This document shows positions 21,841 through 30,712 of a stretch of 33,302 bases of DNA, piece after piece (within the stretch, counting starts at the first letter, position 1; every line of letters starts with the position of its first letter). This DNA is from Mycobacterium ostraviense (GTDB taxonomy: Bacteria > Actinomycetota > Actinomycetes > Mycobacteriales > Mycobacteriaceae): positions 4,937,635 through 4,970,936 of the forward strand of contig NZ_NKRE01000001.1 of the NCBI RefSeq assembly GCF_002705925.1. The letters are read 5' to 3'. The notes beneath the pieces are model-generated. The model ran no database searches, was not told the origin of the DNA, and saw nothing but the letters and a program-made list of their open reading frames with translations. Position numbers and translations under genes: made by a program.

Positions 21841-23784
21841 TCAGTCGGGTAGGTTCTCCGGATGCAACATCTCGGCGTAGCGCAACGGTTCGGGGATCCC
21901 GAAGCCGTCCACCAATGTCTTGGCGTGAGGGCGTAGCACCCGGCACCGGTCGTTGATGCCGCGGGTAACCGCCTTGGCGCGTTCCGTCGACAGGAACCGG
22001 TGCTCGATGTACCAGGCCTTGTCGTCCTCGATCACCGACAAGGCGTACAAATCGCACACCGCCTCGAGCACGTCGCGGGCCTCGCGGTCCGGGCAGGATT
22101 CGATCCCGGCGACGAACGCCTCCAGCACCACCCGGTCGATGTGCGCCTGCGCGGCGTGCAGCACGTGATCCTGGACCGCGTTGAAGGCGTCGAACGCCGA
22201 CATCTCATTGGATTTGCTCTGCAGCCGGCGCGCGACGGAGGACAGCAGATACTCCTCGCGGTCCTCGAGCATCGTGACCTGGGTGCCGCGGTTGAACAGG
22301 CTGCCCTCTTCTTCGTTGTCCTGCCGGGCGTCCACGACCGTCTGGATGATGGTCTCGGCCGCGGTGCGTTTCATCACCCGCTGACCCACGGTGTTCGCCG
22401 CGAAGCGCACCCACTCCACCGGGCTCATGCTGCGGATGTCGTCGGCGTAGGCGGTCAGCAGCTCCTTGGCCACCAGCTGGGTCAGCACGTGGTTGTCACC
22501 CTCGAAGGTGGTGAACACGTCGGTGTCCGCGCGCAGTGCGATCAGGCGGTTCTCGGCCATGTAACCGGCCCCGCCGCAGGCCTCCCGGGCCTCCTGGATG
22601 GCGCGGCTGGCGTGCCAGGTGTTGGCGGCCTTCAGACCGGCGGCGCGTGCTTCCAGCTCCCGCTGCTCCTCGGCGTCCGGGTCGTCCGCCGTTTGCAAAT
22701 CATGACACGTGGACACCAGCTCGTTCTGGGCGAACTGCAGCGCATACGACCGCGCGATCAGCGGGAACAACCGCCGCTGGTGCACCAGGTAGTCCATGAT
22801 CAGAACTTCGCTGTCGTCGTCGTCGGGTGCGCTGAATTGCCTGCGCTGCAATGCATACCGGGTAGCGATGTCCAACGCGACGCGGGCGGCCGCTGCCGCG
22901 CTGCCGCCGACCGTCACCCGGCCGCGGATCAGTGTGCCGATCATGGTGAAGAAGCGGCGGCTGGCGTTTTCGATCGGCGAGCTGTAGGTGCCGTCGGGTG
23001 CGACGTCACCGTACTTGTTCAGCAGATTCACCCGCGGAATACGGACGTGGTCGAACATGATGCGGCCGTTGTCGACGCCGGGCAGGCCACCTTTGTAGAG
23101 GCAGTCCGACGTCGTCACCCCCGGCAGGTCGTTGCCCTCGTCGTCGCGGATCGGGACCAGGAAGCAGTGCACCCCGTGGTTGACCTGCCCGCCGTTTCCG
23201 GTGGTGATCAGCTGCGCGAAAACCGCTGCCAGGCGCGCGGTTTCGGCCGCCCCGCCGATGTAGTCCTTGCGCGCCGTCGGGGTGGGGGAGTCGATGACGA
23301 ACTCTTCGGTCTCGACGTCGTAGGTGGCGGTGGTCTCCAGCGACTGCACGTCGCTGCCGTGCCCGGTCTCGGTCATCGCGAAGCAGCCGCGGATGTCGAG
23401 GTTGATGATCTTGGGAACGTACTCCTCGTGATGGCGCTGGGTGCCCAGGTTCTCGACGGCACCGCCGAACAGGCCCCACTGCACTCCGGCCTTGACCATC
23501 AGGGACAGATCCGACATGGCCAGCATCTCGATCATCGTGATCGCCGCGCCCACGTTGCCGGTGCCGCCATGCTCCTTGCGGAAGCTGTCCTCGGCGGCGC
23601 CCGCGGCGGCCAACAACCGCATCTGCTCGGCCACCTTCGCGCGGGCGATGACGGTGTTGGGTGTGTAGTGCGGACGGAAGACCTCCAGGTTCAGCTTCTT
23701 GCGCATGTCGTTCTTCACGTCGCGGAAGCGCCCGTCGAGGGCGTTGCGCAGATGTTCGGCAGTGTTGGTCATGTCCGGCGCCAT
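21841..23784 (-). CDS. Acyl-CoA dehydrogenase/oxidase family protein (FadE)
   Basis: 647 residues, well above the roughly 390 of a classical acyl-CoA dehydrogenase and close to peroxisomal-type acyl-CoA oxidases. Oxidase-like signatures are CFAMTETGHGSDVQSLETTA (flavin and substrate site), ACGGAGYMAENRL, and TFEGDNHVLTQLVAKELL, whose Glu is at the catalytic-base position of acyl-CoA oxidases. A C-terminal extension of about 200 residues resembles the ACOX C-terminal domain. It should introduce the trans-2 double bond into an acyl-CoA; whether oxygen or an electron-transfer flavoprotein takes the electrons cannot be read from sequence. An ATG at 23772 (MTNTAEHL) is an equally good start. The gene is absent from this position in M. 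tuberculosis and is divergent from the VIT gene. Confidence 0.9.
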   Translation of the reverse strand: MAPDMTNTAEHLRNALDGRFRDVKNDMRKKLNLEVFRPHYTPNTVIARAKVAEQMRLLAAAGAAEDSFRKEHGGTGNVGAAITMIEMLAMSDLSLMVKAGVQWGLFGGAVENLGTQRHHEEYVPKIINLDIRGCFAMTETGHGSDVQSLETTATYDVETEEFVIDSPTPTARKDYIGGAAETARLAAVFAQLITTGNGGQVNHGVHCFLVPIRDDEGNDLPGVTTSDCLYKGGLPGVDNGRIMFDHVRIPRVNLLNKYGDVAPDGTYSSPIENASRRFFTMIGTLIRGRVTVGGSAAAAARVALDIATRYALQRRQFSAPDDDDSEVLIMDYLVHQRRLFPLIARSYALQFAQNELVSTCHDLQTADDPDAEEQRELEARAAGLKAANTWHASRAIQEAREACGGAGYMAENRLIALRADTDVFTTFEGDNHVLTQLVAKELLTAYADDIRSMSPVEWVRFAANTVGQRVMKRTAAETIIQTVVDARQDNEEEGSLFNRGTQVTMLEDREEYLLSSVARRLQSKSNEMSAFDAFNAVQDHVLHAAQAHIDRVVLEAFVAGIESCPDREARDVLEAVCDLYALSVIEDDKAWYIEHRFLSTERAKAVTRGINDRCRVLRPHAKTLVDGFGIPEPLRYAEMLHPENLPD

Positions 23785-23890
23785 ACCCGAACCGTAACCC
23801 CGTCAACCACGGTGTGGGCAAGACACGGTATCGGTGTCCGAATGCGGAAGGCACATATGTCGTTTCGCGCCGGTGGGTTTAGATAGCGCA

Positions 23891-24637
23891 ATGGCGAATC
23901 CTGAACCCGGGTCACAACCGGGCGACTCGGGTCAATCCGGCGAACCGGCCTTCGACGTCGGGCACTCGCACTCCGACGTCAGCGGCGGCTGGTTGCGGGC
24001 AGCCGCTTTCGGCGCGATGGACGGCCTGGTCAGCAACACCAGCCTGATCGCCGGGGTGGCCGCGGCCGAAAGCGTCCACGCCACCATCGTCAGCGGTATC
24101 GCCGGGTTGCTGGCCGGCGCGTTCTCCATGGCGTTGGGCGAATACACGTCAGTGACCACGGCCAACGAGCAGATCGACTCCGAAGTCCATCTCGAGCGTC
24201 GGGCCCTGCGCTCGCGTCCGCACGACGAACGGGCCGAATTGGTGGCGATGTTGCGGGAACTGGGTATGACCGCCGAAACCGCGGAGATCGCCACCGACGA
24301 AATTCACCGCGACGAAAACCAGGCGGTCAACTTTCACCTGGTGCGCGAGATCGGTGTCGATCCGGCCGCCAAGCCGTCGGCGCGGGTGGCAGCCGGGTCG
24401 TCGTTCGCGATGTTCGCCATCGGTGCGCTGCTGCCGCTGATCCCCTACCTGCTCGGCTTTGGGTCGTTGGTCGCCGGGCTGGCATGCGGCGGGGCCGGGC
24501 TGCTGGTCGCCGGCGGCCTGACCGCCCGGTTCACCAGCAAAGCGGTGTGGTGGGCGGCGTCGCGGCAGCTGCTCTTCGGCGCCGCCGCCGTGGCAGCCAC
24601 CTATCTGGTGGGATTGCTGATCGCGGCCGTGCTGTGA
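23891..24637 (+). CDS. VIT1/CCC1 family iron/manganese transporter
   Basis: 248 residues from the ATG at 23891; the frame is open to 23834 but those residues are not family-like. The first helix carries the hallmark GAMDGLVSNTSLIAGVAAA, followed by GLLAGAFSMALGEYTS. A Glu-rich cytoplasmic metal-binding segment follows (NEQIDSEVHLERR, ATDEIHRDENQAV), and three C-terminal helices complete the five-helix topology. The family exports Fe2+ or Mn2+ from the cytosol; in bacteria it protects against metal excess. An N-terminal hydrophilic His-containing stretch (DVGHSHSDVSGG) may also bind metal. It is convergent with the FHA-ABC gene (13 nt) and divergent from fadE. No metal-responsive operator was recognised. 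Confidence 0.92.
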   Translation: MANPEPGSQPGDSGQSGEPAFDVGHSHSDVSGGWLRAAAFGAMDGLVSNTSLIAGVAAAESVHATIVSGIAGLLAGAFSMALGEYTSVTTANEQIDSEVHLERRALRSRPHDERAELVAMLRELGMTAETAEIATDEIHRDENQAVNFHLVREIGVDPAAKPSARVAAGSSFAMFAIGALLPLIPYLLGFGSLVAGLACGGAGLLVAGGLTARFTSKAVWWAASRQLLFGAAAVAATYLVGLLIAAVL

Positions 24638-24650
24638 GCGGCCCGCGACG

Positions 24651-27107
24651 TCATGATCGGATACGCAGGCTGCGACCGGGCGGACGCAGCCGGAACAACA
24701 CGAAACCAGCCCACAACGCGCCAAAGATGACCAGCATGGCCATGTCGAAGGCCCACCAGCCGGTGTAGTGCGTCCACACCCCGTTGTGGGCCGCCGGCGG
24801 GTCGACCCGCCGCAGATCAACGGTGGAGGCGGCTGCGGCGAAGCCCCAGTGGGCGGGAATCAGCCAGGAGATCTGGTCGAATCCCCAGGTGCCTACCAGC
24901 GGCAGCAGCCCGCCGCCGAAGAGCGCGGACGCCAGGATCACCGGCACCGCCAGCGGCAGAACCTCCCGCTGCGACCTGCCCAGCGTCGACAGCGCCAGAC
25001 CGACGATCGCCGAGATGACCGCCGTGGCCGCCACGCTCACATAGAGCTCCACAGTGGCATTGCGCAGCAGGACCGCATCGTGGACGGGCGGACCTTTGCC
25101 GGCGACGACGACGGCGGTGAGGATGGCGGCCTGGATCGCCGCGACCAGGCCGAACACCGTGATCTTGGCGACCAGATAGGCCGGCGTCGACAACCCGACA
25201 GACTGCTCGCGGCGTAACATCTTCCGCTCGCCGACCAGATCGCCGATCGTCAGCAGGATGCCCATCAGCACCGCGGCGAGGTTCATCGCGGCCAGGATCT
25301 CGGTGGCCTCGTGCGGGTTGGGCGCCGACCGGCCCGCACGGTCGAACCCGGAATCTCCGGGAATCAGCAGCGTCAAGCCGCCCAACACAAACGGCAGTAG
25401 CAACATGCAGAGGAAGGACACCCGCCTGGCGATGAACAGGCGGACCTGACGACGAATCGCCAACCCGAGCTGCTGGACGGTAGGGAGCTTGGCGGGCGGC
25501 CGGCCGGGAGCCGCCACCGCCGGCACTGCCGGCGGCACCTGCTGGCGGTTCAGGAACGCCTGATGCGCACTGCCGGGATCGGCACGCACCTGCGCGAAAA
25601 CCTCGGACCAGTCGGTAGTGCCCCTCGCCGGTTCCAGCCGCACCGGCGGCCCGGCAAAGGCCAAGGCGCCCGCCGGGGTGAGCAGCAACACCTGGTCGCA
25701 CAGGTTCAGATGAGCAAGCGACGTCGTCGCCACCACAACGACGCAGCCGAGGTCGGCCTGCCGGCGCAGCATCGCCATGACGTGGCTTTCCTGCGCCGGA
25801 TCGAGCCCGGCGTTCGGTTCGTCGACTACCAGCAGCGACGGCCTGAAGACGAGTTCGGTCGCCATCGACGCGCACCGGCGCACCTCGGGCGCAAGCTTGG
25901 CCACCCGCTTCTTGCGATGCGGCGTCAGTTCGAGTTCGTCGAGAACATGGTCCACCACCCGGTCGCGGGTCTCGGGAGTGGTATCGGGCGGCAGCCGCAA
26001 CTCTGCTGCATACCCCAGCGCCCGTTCGACCGTGAGGCAGCCGGGTACAGCATCCTCGCGCGGCACCACCCCGATGCGCGATCTCACCCATTCGGGCTCG
26101 GCCTGCACGTCGTGGCCGTCCACGGTCAGCACACCGGAACCGAGCGGCCGCAGGCCCGCAAGCAGCTCGATCAAGGCGGTGGTGCGGTTCTCCGACGGCC
26201 CGACGACCGCGATCAACCAACCCGGGCGTGCGGTGAACGAGATGTCAGAAAGCAATTCGCGCCCGTCGACGGTCAATCCCAATCGATATGCCGCCACGCC
26301 GACCGTGCGCGCGCCGGGTTTCAGCGGCAGCCGGCTGGTTGCCGGCCCCTCCTCCGCGGACCCGGCGTCGGGTCGAGCCGCGAGCAGCTTTCGGGTGGCG
26401 TCGGTCATCCGCTCGACCAGGCCGCGTCCCTCGGGCTGCTCAGCCGCCGGCGCGGGCTGCTCGCCCGCCGGCGCGGGCTGGTCAGCCGGTGGCGGGTGCC
26501 CGGCCTCCGGCGTCGGCGGCGTTCCCTGTGGTGTCAATCGGATGGGCTTGGTAGTCCTGCCGAATGTCGGGGCTGCGGGGATTCGCTGAGTCGCCGACTC
26601 CGCGACGATGCGCTGTGCTACCGGCTGGGCGGGTTCGGGGTGGGTGATCGACTTGGCCGGCATCCGCTGCGTGGGTTGCTCCGTCGGTTTCATGCGCCAC
26701 TGGCCGGTAGGCGGCGGGGTCGGCCGATGCGCCTGCGGCGGATCGGCCGATGCCGTCAGCGCTGCCGCGGGTGCGGCGAGCTGGAAGGTAAGCCGGGGTC
26801 CCCGGCGGGGGTCACCGATCGCGATCGTCTGGCCGTCGCGGATGTCGACCGTCGACAGCCGGGCGCCGTCGACGAAAATGCCGTTGCCGCTGCCGTCCAT
26901 TGCCACCCAATGGGTGCCCTGGAACCGCAGCACCACATCCGGGGCGGAGCGGCCACCGGGACCGGGGTGGTCCAGGCGGATGTCGCAGTGCTCGCCGGGC
27001 CCCGCCAGCACGTCCCGGCCCGGGGCAAAGACGTACCGCATCGATCCGAACCAGACGGTCAACGGCGGGGCGTTCGGTATCAAGATGCGGCCGCCACCTT
27101 TCGTCAC
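24651..27107 (-). CDS. FHA-ABC transporter-like protein with degenerate nucleotide-binding domain
   Basis: 818 residues, similar in layout to M. tuberculosis Rv1747. Residues about 1-110 form an FHA-like domain with GSGNGIFVDG but without the usual GR and SRxH phosphothreonine-binding motifs. Residues 111-260 are a Pro/Thr-rich linker that could carry phosphorylation sites. Residues about 265-500 form an ABC domain in which Walker A reads GPSENRTT (303-310) with no GK, the signature LSGGQ is replaced by LAPEVRRC (405-412), and the H-loop His is Thr462. Walker B is kept (Asp429-Glu430, VVDEPNAGLD). Residues about 560-810 form an ABC-2 type membrane domain with six helices. The protein probably does not hydrolyse ATP on its own. 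Start is the GTG at 27107, with a weak ribosome binding site. It lies 82 nt downstream of marR. Confidence 0.88.
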   Translation of the reverse strand: MTKGGGRILIPNAPPLTVWFGSMRYVFAPGRDVLAGPGEHCDIRLDHPGPGGRSAPDVVLRFQGTHWVAMDGSGNGIFVDGARLSTVDIRDGQTIAIGDPRRGPRLTFQLAAPAAALTASADPPQAHRPTPPPTGQWRMKPTEQPTQRMPAKSITHPEPAQPVAQRIVAESATQRIPAAPTFGRTTKPIRLTPQGTPPTPEAGHPPPADQPAPAGEQPAPAAEQPEGRGLVERMTDATRKLLAARPDAGSAEEGPATSRLPLKPGARTVGVAAYRLGLTVDGRELLSDISFTARPGWLIAVVGPSENRTTALIELLAGLRPLGSGVLTVDGHDVQAEPEWVRSRIGVVPREDAVPGCLTVERALGYAAELRLPPDTTPETRDRVVDHVLDELELTPHRKKRVAKLAPEVRRCASMATELVFRPSLLVVDEPNAGLDPAQESHVMAMLRRQADLGCVVVVATTSLAHLNLCDQVLLLTPAGALAFAGPPVRLEPARGTTDWSEVFAQVRADPGSAHQAFLNRQQVPPAVPAVAAPGRPPAKLPTVQQLGLAIRRQVRLFIARRVSFLCMLLLPFVLGGLTLLIPGDSGFDRAGRSAPNPHEATEILAAMNLAAVLMGILLTIGDLVGERKMLRREQSVGLSTPAYLVAKITVFGLVAAIQAAILTAVVVAGKGPPVHDAVLLRNATVELYVSVAATAVISAIVGLALSTLGRSQREVLPLAVPVILASALFGGGLLPLVGTWGFDQISWLIPAHWGFAAAASTVDLRRVDPPAAHNGVWTHYTGWWAFDMAMLVIFGALWAGFVLFRLRPPGRSLRIRS

Positions 27108-27189
27108 CGAATGTCGTCACCGCAGCGACGATCGACTTTGACTGAGTACCCGGCGGACGGGTCTATCTATCCAGGATGCACCGCGACGG

Positions 27190-27675
27190 TTACAAGGTGT
27201 TGCGGCCCGGGGTGGCTGCCGCGTTGTCGAGCAGCCGGCGCAGCACCTCGACGGCCTCAGCCAACACCTGCCGGTCCGCCGGTCCCAGCCGGGCCAGTTG
27301 CGGTTCGATCGCGGCAGCACGGTCGGCCCGCACGGCGGCCAGCGTGCGCTGCCCGTCCGGTGTGATCCGAATGCGGACCGCGCGGGCATCGCCGGGGTCG
27401 ACCGTCCGGGTCACCAGCCCGGCCTCTTCGAGGCGTCGTACCTGGGTGGTCATCGTCGGTTGGGAACAGTGATCCACCGCGGCGAGGTCGCCAATGCGGG
27501 CTTCGCCCTTGGCTTCGATGGTTGCCAGCAGCCGGGCCTGCGCCGACGGCAGCGGCATCTGGATGCGTTGGGTCGCCAGCCGGTTGAGTCGCGCGACCAC
27601 GCCCAGCAAATCGGCGCCGAGGCCCTGATGGGGCACCGCGGTACCGGCGTGGTCGGTGGCGGCGGATGAACTCAT
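27190..27675 (-). CDS. MarR family transcriptional regulator
   Basis: 161 residues from the ATG at 27675, in line with M. tuberculosis Rv2327 (163); the frame continues open to 27873 but would overlap the divergent ECF gene and the operator. The winged helix-turn-helix spans about 40-110: IQMPLPSAQARLLATIE, ARIGDLAAVDHCSQPTMTTQVRRLEEAGLV as recognition region, and the wing with DPGDARAVRIRITPDG. MarR proteins bind inverted repeats as dimers and usually release DNA upon ligand binding. It is divergent from the ECF transporter with a clear inverted repeat between them, suggesting self-regulation and control of that operon. The downstream FHA-ABC gene on the same strand may also be in its unit. 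Confidence 0.94.
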   Translation of the reverse strand: MSSSAATDHAGTAVPHQGLGADLLGVVARLNRLATQRIQMPLPSAQARLLATIEAKGEARIGDLAAVDHCSQPTMTTQVRRLEEAGLVTRTVDPGDARAVRIRITPDGQRTLAAVRADRAAAIEPQLARLGPADRQVLAEAVEVLRRLLDNAAATPGRNTL

Positions 27676-27688
27676 GGCCCCATCGTTG

Positions 27689-27703
27689 CATAGCTTTGCT
27701 ATG
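27689..27703. promoter_or_regulatory. Probable MarR operator between marR and the ECF operon
   Basis: CATAGC-TTT-GCTATG is a perfect 6-bp inverted repeat around 3 nt. It ends 13 bp before the marR ATG and lies 88 bp before the GTG of the divergent transporter. It is an AT-rich site in GC-rich surroundings and has the size expected for a MarR dimer. Confidence 0.65.
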
Positions 27704-27791
27704 TGAGACCAATCGTGGGCGCTGGCAAGCCAATCCGGCGGGCGGCTGTGTGCTGCCGCCGCATGCGGCTTCACCTGGCAGAATCGGTGAG

Positions 27792-29855
27792 GTGACTGTG
27801 CCGGCCCCCGTTGCTTCGCGACATCCGCGACATCGACGCGGGCCGCTGCAACCGGTGGAACTGGCCCAGGCATCGGTGATGGCCGCGCTGTGCGCGGTGA
27901 CCGCGATCATCTCGGTCGTCGTTCCGTTCGCCGCGGGACTGGCACTGCTGGGCACCGTGCCCACCGGGCTGTTGGCCTACCGCTTCCGGCTGCGCGTGCT
28001 GATTGCCGCGACGGTTGCCGCCGGGGTGATCGCCTTCCTGATCGCCGGAATGGGCGGCTTCATGGGAGTGGTCCACAGCGCCTACATCGGTGGCTTGACC
28101 GGAATTGTCAAACGCCGGGGCCGGGGCACGCCGACGGTCATCGTGTCATCGCTGATCGCCGGGTTGGCCTTCGGCGCGGCGATGGTCGGAATGCTGGCGG
28201 CTCTGACCCGGCTGCGGCACCTGATTTTCGACGTGATGACCGCAAACGTGGAGGGCCTTGCGTCCTTTATGATCCGGATCCATCTGCAGGGCGCTGCCGC
28301 CGACCTGAAGCGATACTTCGCCGACGGGCTGCAGTACTGGCCATGGGTGCTGCTGGGCTACTTCACACTCGGGATCGTGATCGTGTCGCTGATCGGTTGG
28401 TGGGCACTGTCGCGGCTGTTGGAGCGGATGCGCGGAATTCCCGATGTGCACAAGCTGGATGCTCCGGCCGGTGATGCAACGGATCCGATAGGGCCGGTTC
28501 CGGTGCGATTGGACAATGTCCGGTTTCGCTATCCCGGTGCCGCCCAAGACGCGTTGCGTGAGGTCAGCCTGGCTGTGCGGGTCGGTGAACACGTGGCGAT
28601 CACCGGCGCCAATGGTTCCGGCAAGACCACGCTGATGCTGGTACTCGCGGGTCGGCAACCGACGTCGGGCACGGTGCAGCGTCCGGGCGCGGTGGGTCTG
28701 GGCAAGCTGCGCGGCACGGCGGTGGTTTTGCAGCACCCGGAAAGCCAGGTGCTGGGCACCCGGGTCGCCGACGACGTGGTGTGGGGCCTGCCGCCGGGCA
28801 CCAGGATCGACGTCGCCCGGTTGCTCACCGAAGTCGGCCTGGACGGGCTAGCCGAACGTGACACCGGCAGCCTGTCCGGTGGTGAGTTGCAGCGGCTAGC
28901 ACTGGCGGCGGCGTTGGCCAGAGAACCGGCGCTGCTGATCGCCGACGAGGTCACCACGATGGTCGACCAGCAAGGCCGCGATGCGCTGCTGGGCGTGTTG
29001 TCCGGCCTGACGAAACATCACCGCACTGCGCTGGTACACATCACGCACTACAACAACGAGGCCGATTCGGCCGACCGGACGATCAACCTCAGCGACTCTC
29101 CCGACAACGCCGACATGGTCGAGACGGCAGATGTTCCGGCGCCAGCCGTCGCCGTGGGTGACCTCGGGCACAAACCGGCGCTCGAACTGATCGGCGTCGG
29201 ACACGAATACGCCAGGGGCACACCGTGGGCCAAGACCGCGTTGCGGGACGTCAGCTTCGTGGTGGAACAGGGCGACGGGGTGCTGATCCACGGCGGCAAC
29301 GGCTCGGGCAAGTCCACGCTGGCGTGGATCATGGCCGGGCTGACGGTTCCCACCACCGGGGATTGCCTGCTCGACGGCCGGCCCACCCACGAGCAGGTCG
29401 GCGCGGTGGCGTTGTCATTCCAAGCGGCCCGGCTGCAGCTGATGCGCAGCCGGGTGGACCTGGAAGTCGCCTCCGCGGCGGGCTTTTCGCCCCGCGATCA
29501 CGACCGGGTGGCTGCCGCGCTGCGTGTCGTCGGGCTGGATCCCGCGCTGGCCGGGCGCAGCATCGATCAGCTCAGCGGTGGCCAGATGCGCCGGGTGGTG
29601 CTGGCCGGGTTGCTGGCATGCTCACCGCGGGCGTTGATCCTCGACGAGCCGCTGGCGGGTTTGGATGCCGCCAGCCAACGCGGTTTGCTGCGGCTGCTGG
29701 AAGACCTGCGCCGCGAGCAGGGTCTGACGGTGGTGGTCATTTCGCATGATTTCGCCGGGATGGAAGAGCTTTGCCCGCGGACCCTGCATCTACGCAACGG
29801 CGCCATGGAGCCGGCGTCGACGAGCGCCGCGGGCGGGACGGGGAGCATGTCATGA
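27792..29855 (+). CDS. ECF transporter fusion: S-like membrane domain plus two ATPase domains (Rv2326c-like)
   Basis: 687 residues from the GTG at 27792 (Rv2326c has 697). Residues about 15-215 are a membrane domain of about six helices resembling an ECF substrate-binding S component (GFMGVVHSAYIGGLTGIVKRRGRG). Two complete ABC domains follow. The first has Walker A at 272 (GANGSGKTT), signature LSGGELQR, Walker B LLIADEVTT and the H-loop in HITHYN. The second has Walker A at 501 (GGNGSGKST), signature LSGGQMRR, Walker B LILDEPLAG and VISHDF. Together with EcfT encoded next, this makes an entire energy-coupling-factor importer from two polypeptides. Such systems import vitamins or transition metals; the substrate is not evident. 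The stop overlaps the EcfT start as ATGA. Confidence 0.92.
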   Translation: MTVPAPVASRHPRHRRGPLQPVELAQASVMAALCAVTAIISVVVPFAAGLALLGTVPTGLLAYRFRLRVLIAATVAAGVIAFLIAGMGGFMGVVHSAYIGGLTGIVKRRGRGTPTVIVSSLIAGLAFGAAMVGMLAALTRLRHLIFDVMTANVEGLASFMIRIHLQGAAADLKRYFADGLQYWPWVLLGYFTLGIVIVSLIGWWALSRLLERMRGIPDVHKLDAPAGDATDPIGPVPVRLDNVRFRYPGAAQDALREVSLAVRVGEHVAITGANGSGKTTLMLVLAGRQPTSGTVQRPGAVGLGKLRGTAVVLQHPESQVLGTRVADDVVWGLPPGTRIDVARLLTEVGLDGLAERDTGSLSGGELQRLALAAALAREPALLIADEVTTMVDQQGRDALLGVLSGLTKHHRTALVHITHYNNEADSADRTINLSDSPDNADMVETADVPAPAVAVGDLGHKPALELIGVGHEYARGTPWAKTALRDVSFVVEQGDGVLIHGGNGSGKSTLAWIMAGLTVPTTGDCLLDGRPTHEQVGAVALSFQAARLQLMRSRVDLEVASAAGFSPRDHDRVAAALRVVGLDPALAGRSIDQLSGGQMRRVVLAGLLACSPRALILDEPLAGLDAASQRGLLRLLEDLRREQGLTVVVISHDFAGMEELCPRTLHLRNGAMEPASTSAAGGTGSMS

Positions 29856-30712
29856 CGCTGTCGGCAGCCGCCGCCTCCGACGCGGCGGGACGCGGCGCCC
29901 GGCGCCCCACCCGACCGGTTGTCCTACTAGTTCCGGTACCGGCCAGCTCGGTCATCCACGACTTGTGGGCCGGCACGAAACTGCTGGTGGTCTTCGGCAT
30001 TTCGGTGCTGCTCACGTTCTATCCGGGATGGGTGACGATCGGGCTGATGGCGGCGCTGGTGCTCACGGCGGCCAGGCTCGCGCATATCCCGCGCGGCGCG
30101 GTGCCGTCGGTACCTCGCTGGTTATGGGTGGTTCTGGCCATCGGCGGCATTACGGCCGCGCTGGCCGGCGGCACCCCGTCGATCGCGGTGGCCGGAGTGG
30201 AGCTCGAACTGGGTGGCGCGTTGAACTTCCTGCGGATCACCGCGCTGTCGATCGTGCTGCTAGCGTTGGGTGCGATGGTTTCCTGGACCACCAACGTCGC
30301 CGAGATCGGGCCCGCGCTGGCGAGTTTGGGCCGGCCGTTGCGACTGTTGCGGATCCCGGTCGACGAATGGGCGGTCACCCTGGCGCTGGCGCTTCGCGCG
30401 TTCCCGATGCTGATCGACGAATTCCAGGTGCTCTACGCCGCCCGGCGGCTGCGGCCCAAACGGATACCGCGCAGCCGCAAGGCCCGGCGGCAGCGGCACA
30501 CTACCGAAGTGATCGACCTACTCGCGGCTGCCATCACCGTGACGTTGCGACGCGCAGACGAGATGGGCGATGCTATCACCGCCCGTGGCGGCACCGGCCA
30601 GCTGTCGGCCTACCCGGCGCGACCCAAATTCACCGACTGGACGGCCCTGATGATCACCGCCGTGACCGGCGGCGCAGCGGTGGCGATCGAGACGCTGCTG
30701 CGGGTCACCTGA
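29852..30712 (+). CDS. ECF transporter transmembrane component EcfT (Rv2325c-like)
   Basis: 286 residues from the ATG at 29852, with GGGGAG 6 nt upstream and a 4-nt overlap with the ATPase gene; a longer frame to 29771 lies inside that gene. Hydrophobic segments start at about 45 (KLLVVFGISVLLTFYPGW). The family coupling helices are ALASLGRPLRLLRIP and AITARGGTGQL, which carry the A-R-G-type motif that contacts the ATPases. Residues around RRLRPKRIPRSRKARRQR are very basic, as expected for a cytoplasmic loop. It is the T component that joins the S and A domains of the preceding fusion protein. Length matches Rv2325c (about 282). Confidence 0.93.
   Translation: MTLSAAAASDAAGRGARRPTRPVVLLVPVPASSVIHDLWAGTKLLVVFGISVLLTFYPGWVTIGLMAALVLTAARLAHIPRGAVPSVPRWLWVVLAIGGITAALAGGTPSIAVAGVELELGGALNFLRITALSIVLLALGAMVSWTTNVAEIGPALASLGRPLRLLRIPVDEWAVTLALALRAFPMLIDEFQVLYAARRLRPKRIPRSRKARRQRHTTEVIDLLAAAITVTLRRADEMGDAITARGGTGQLSAYPARPKFTDWTALMITAVTGGAAVAIETLLRVT

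Noticed and set aside
22000..23886. 628-codon plus-strand open frame opposite fadE
   Set aside because: The minus strand carries clear acyl-CoA oxidase signatures over the whole span; the opposite frame has none.
27676..27873. Longer N-terminus for the MarR regulator up to 27873
   Set aside because: It would overlap the divergent transporter gene and translate the operator; the added residues are not MarR-like.
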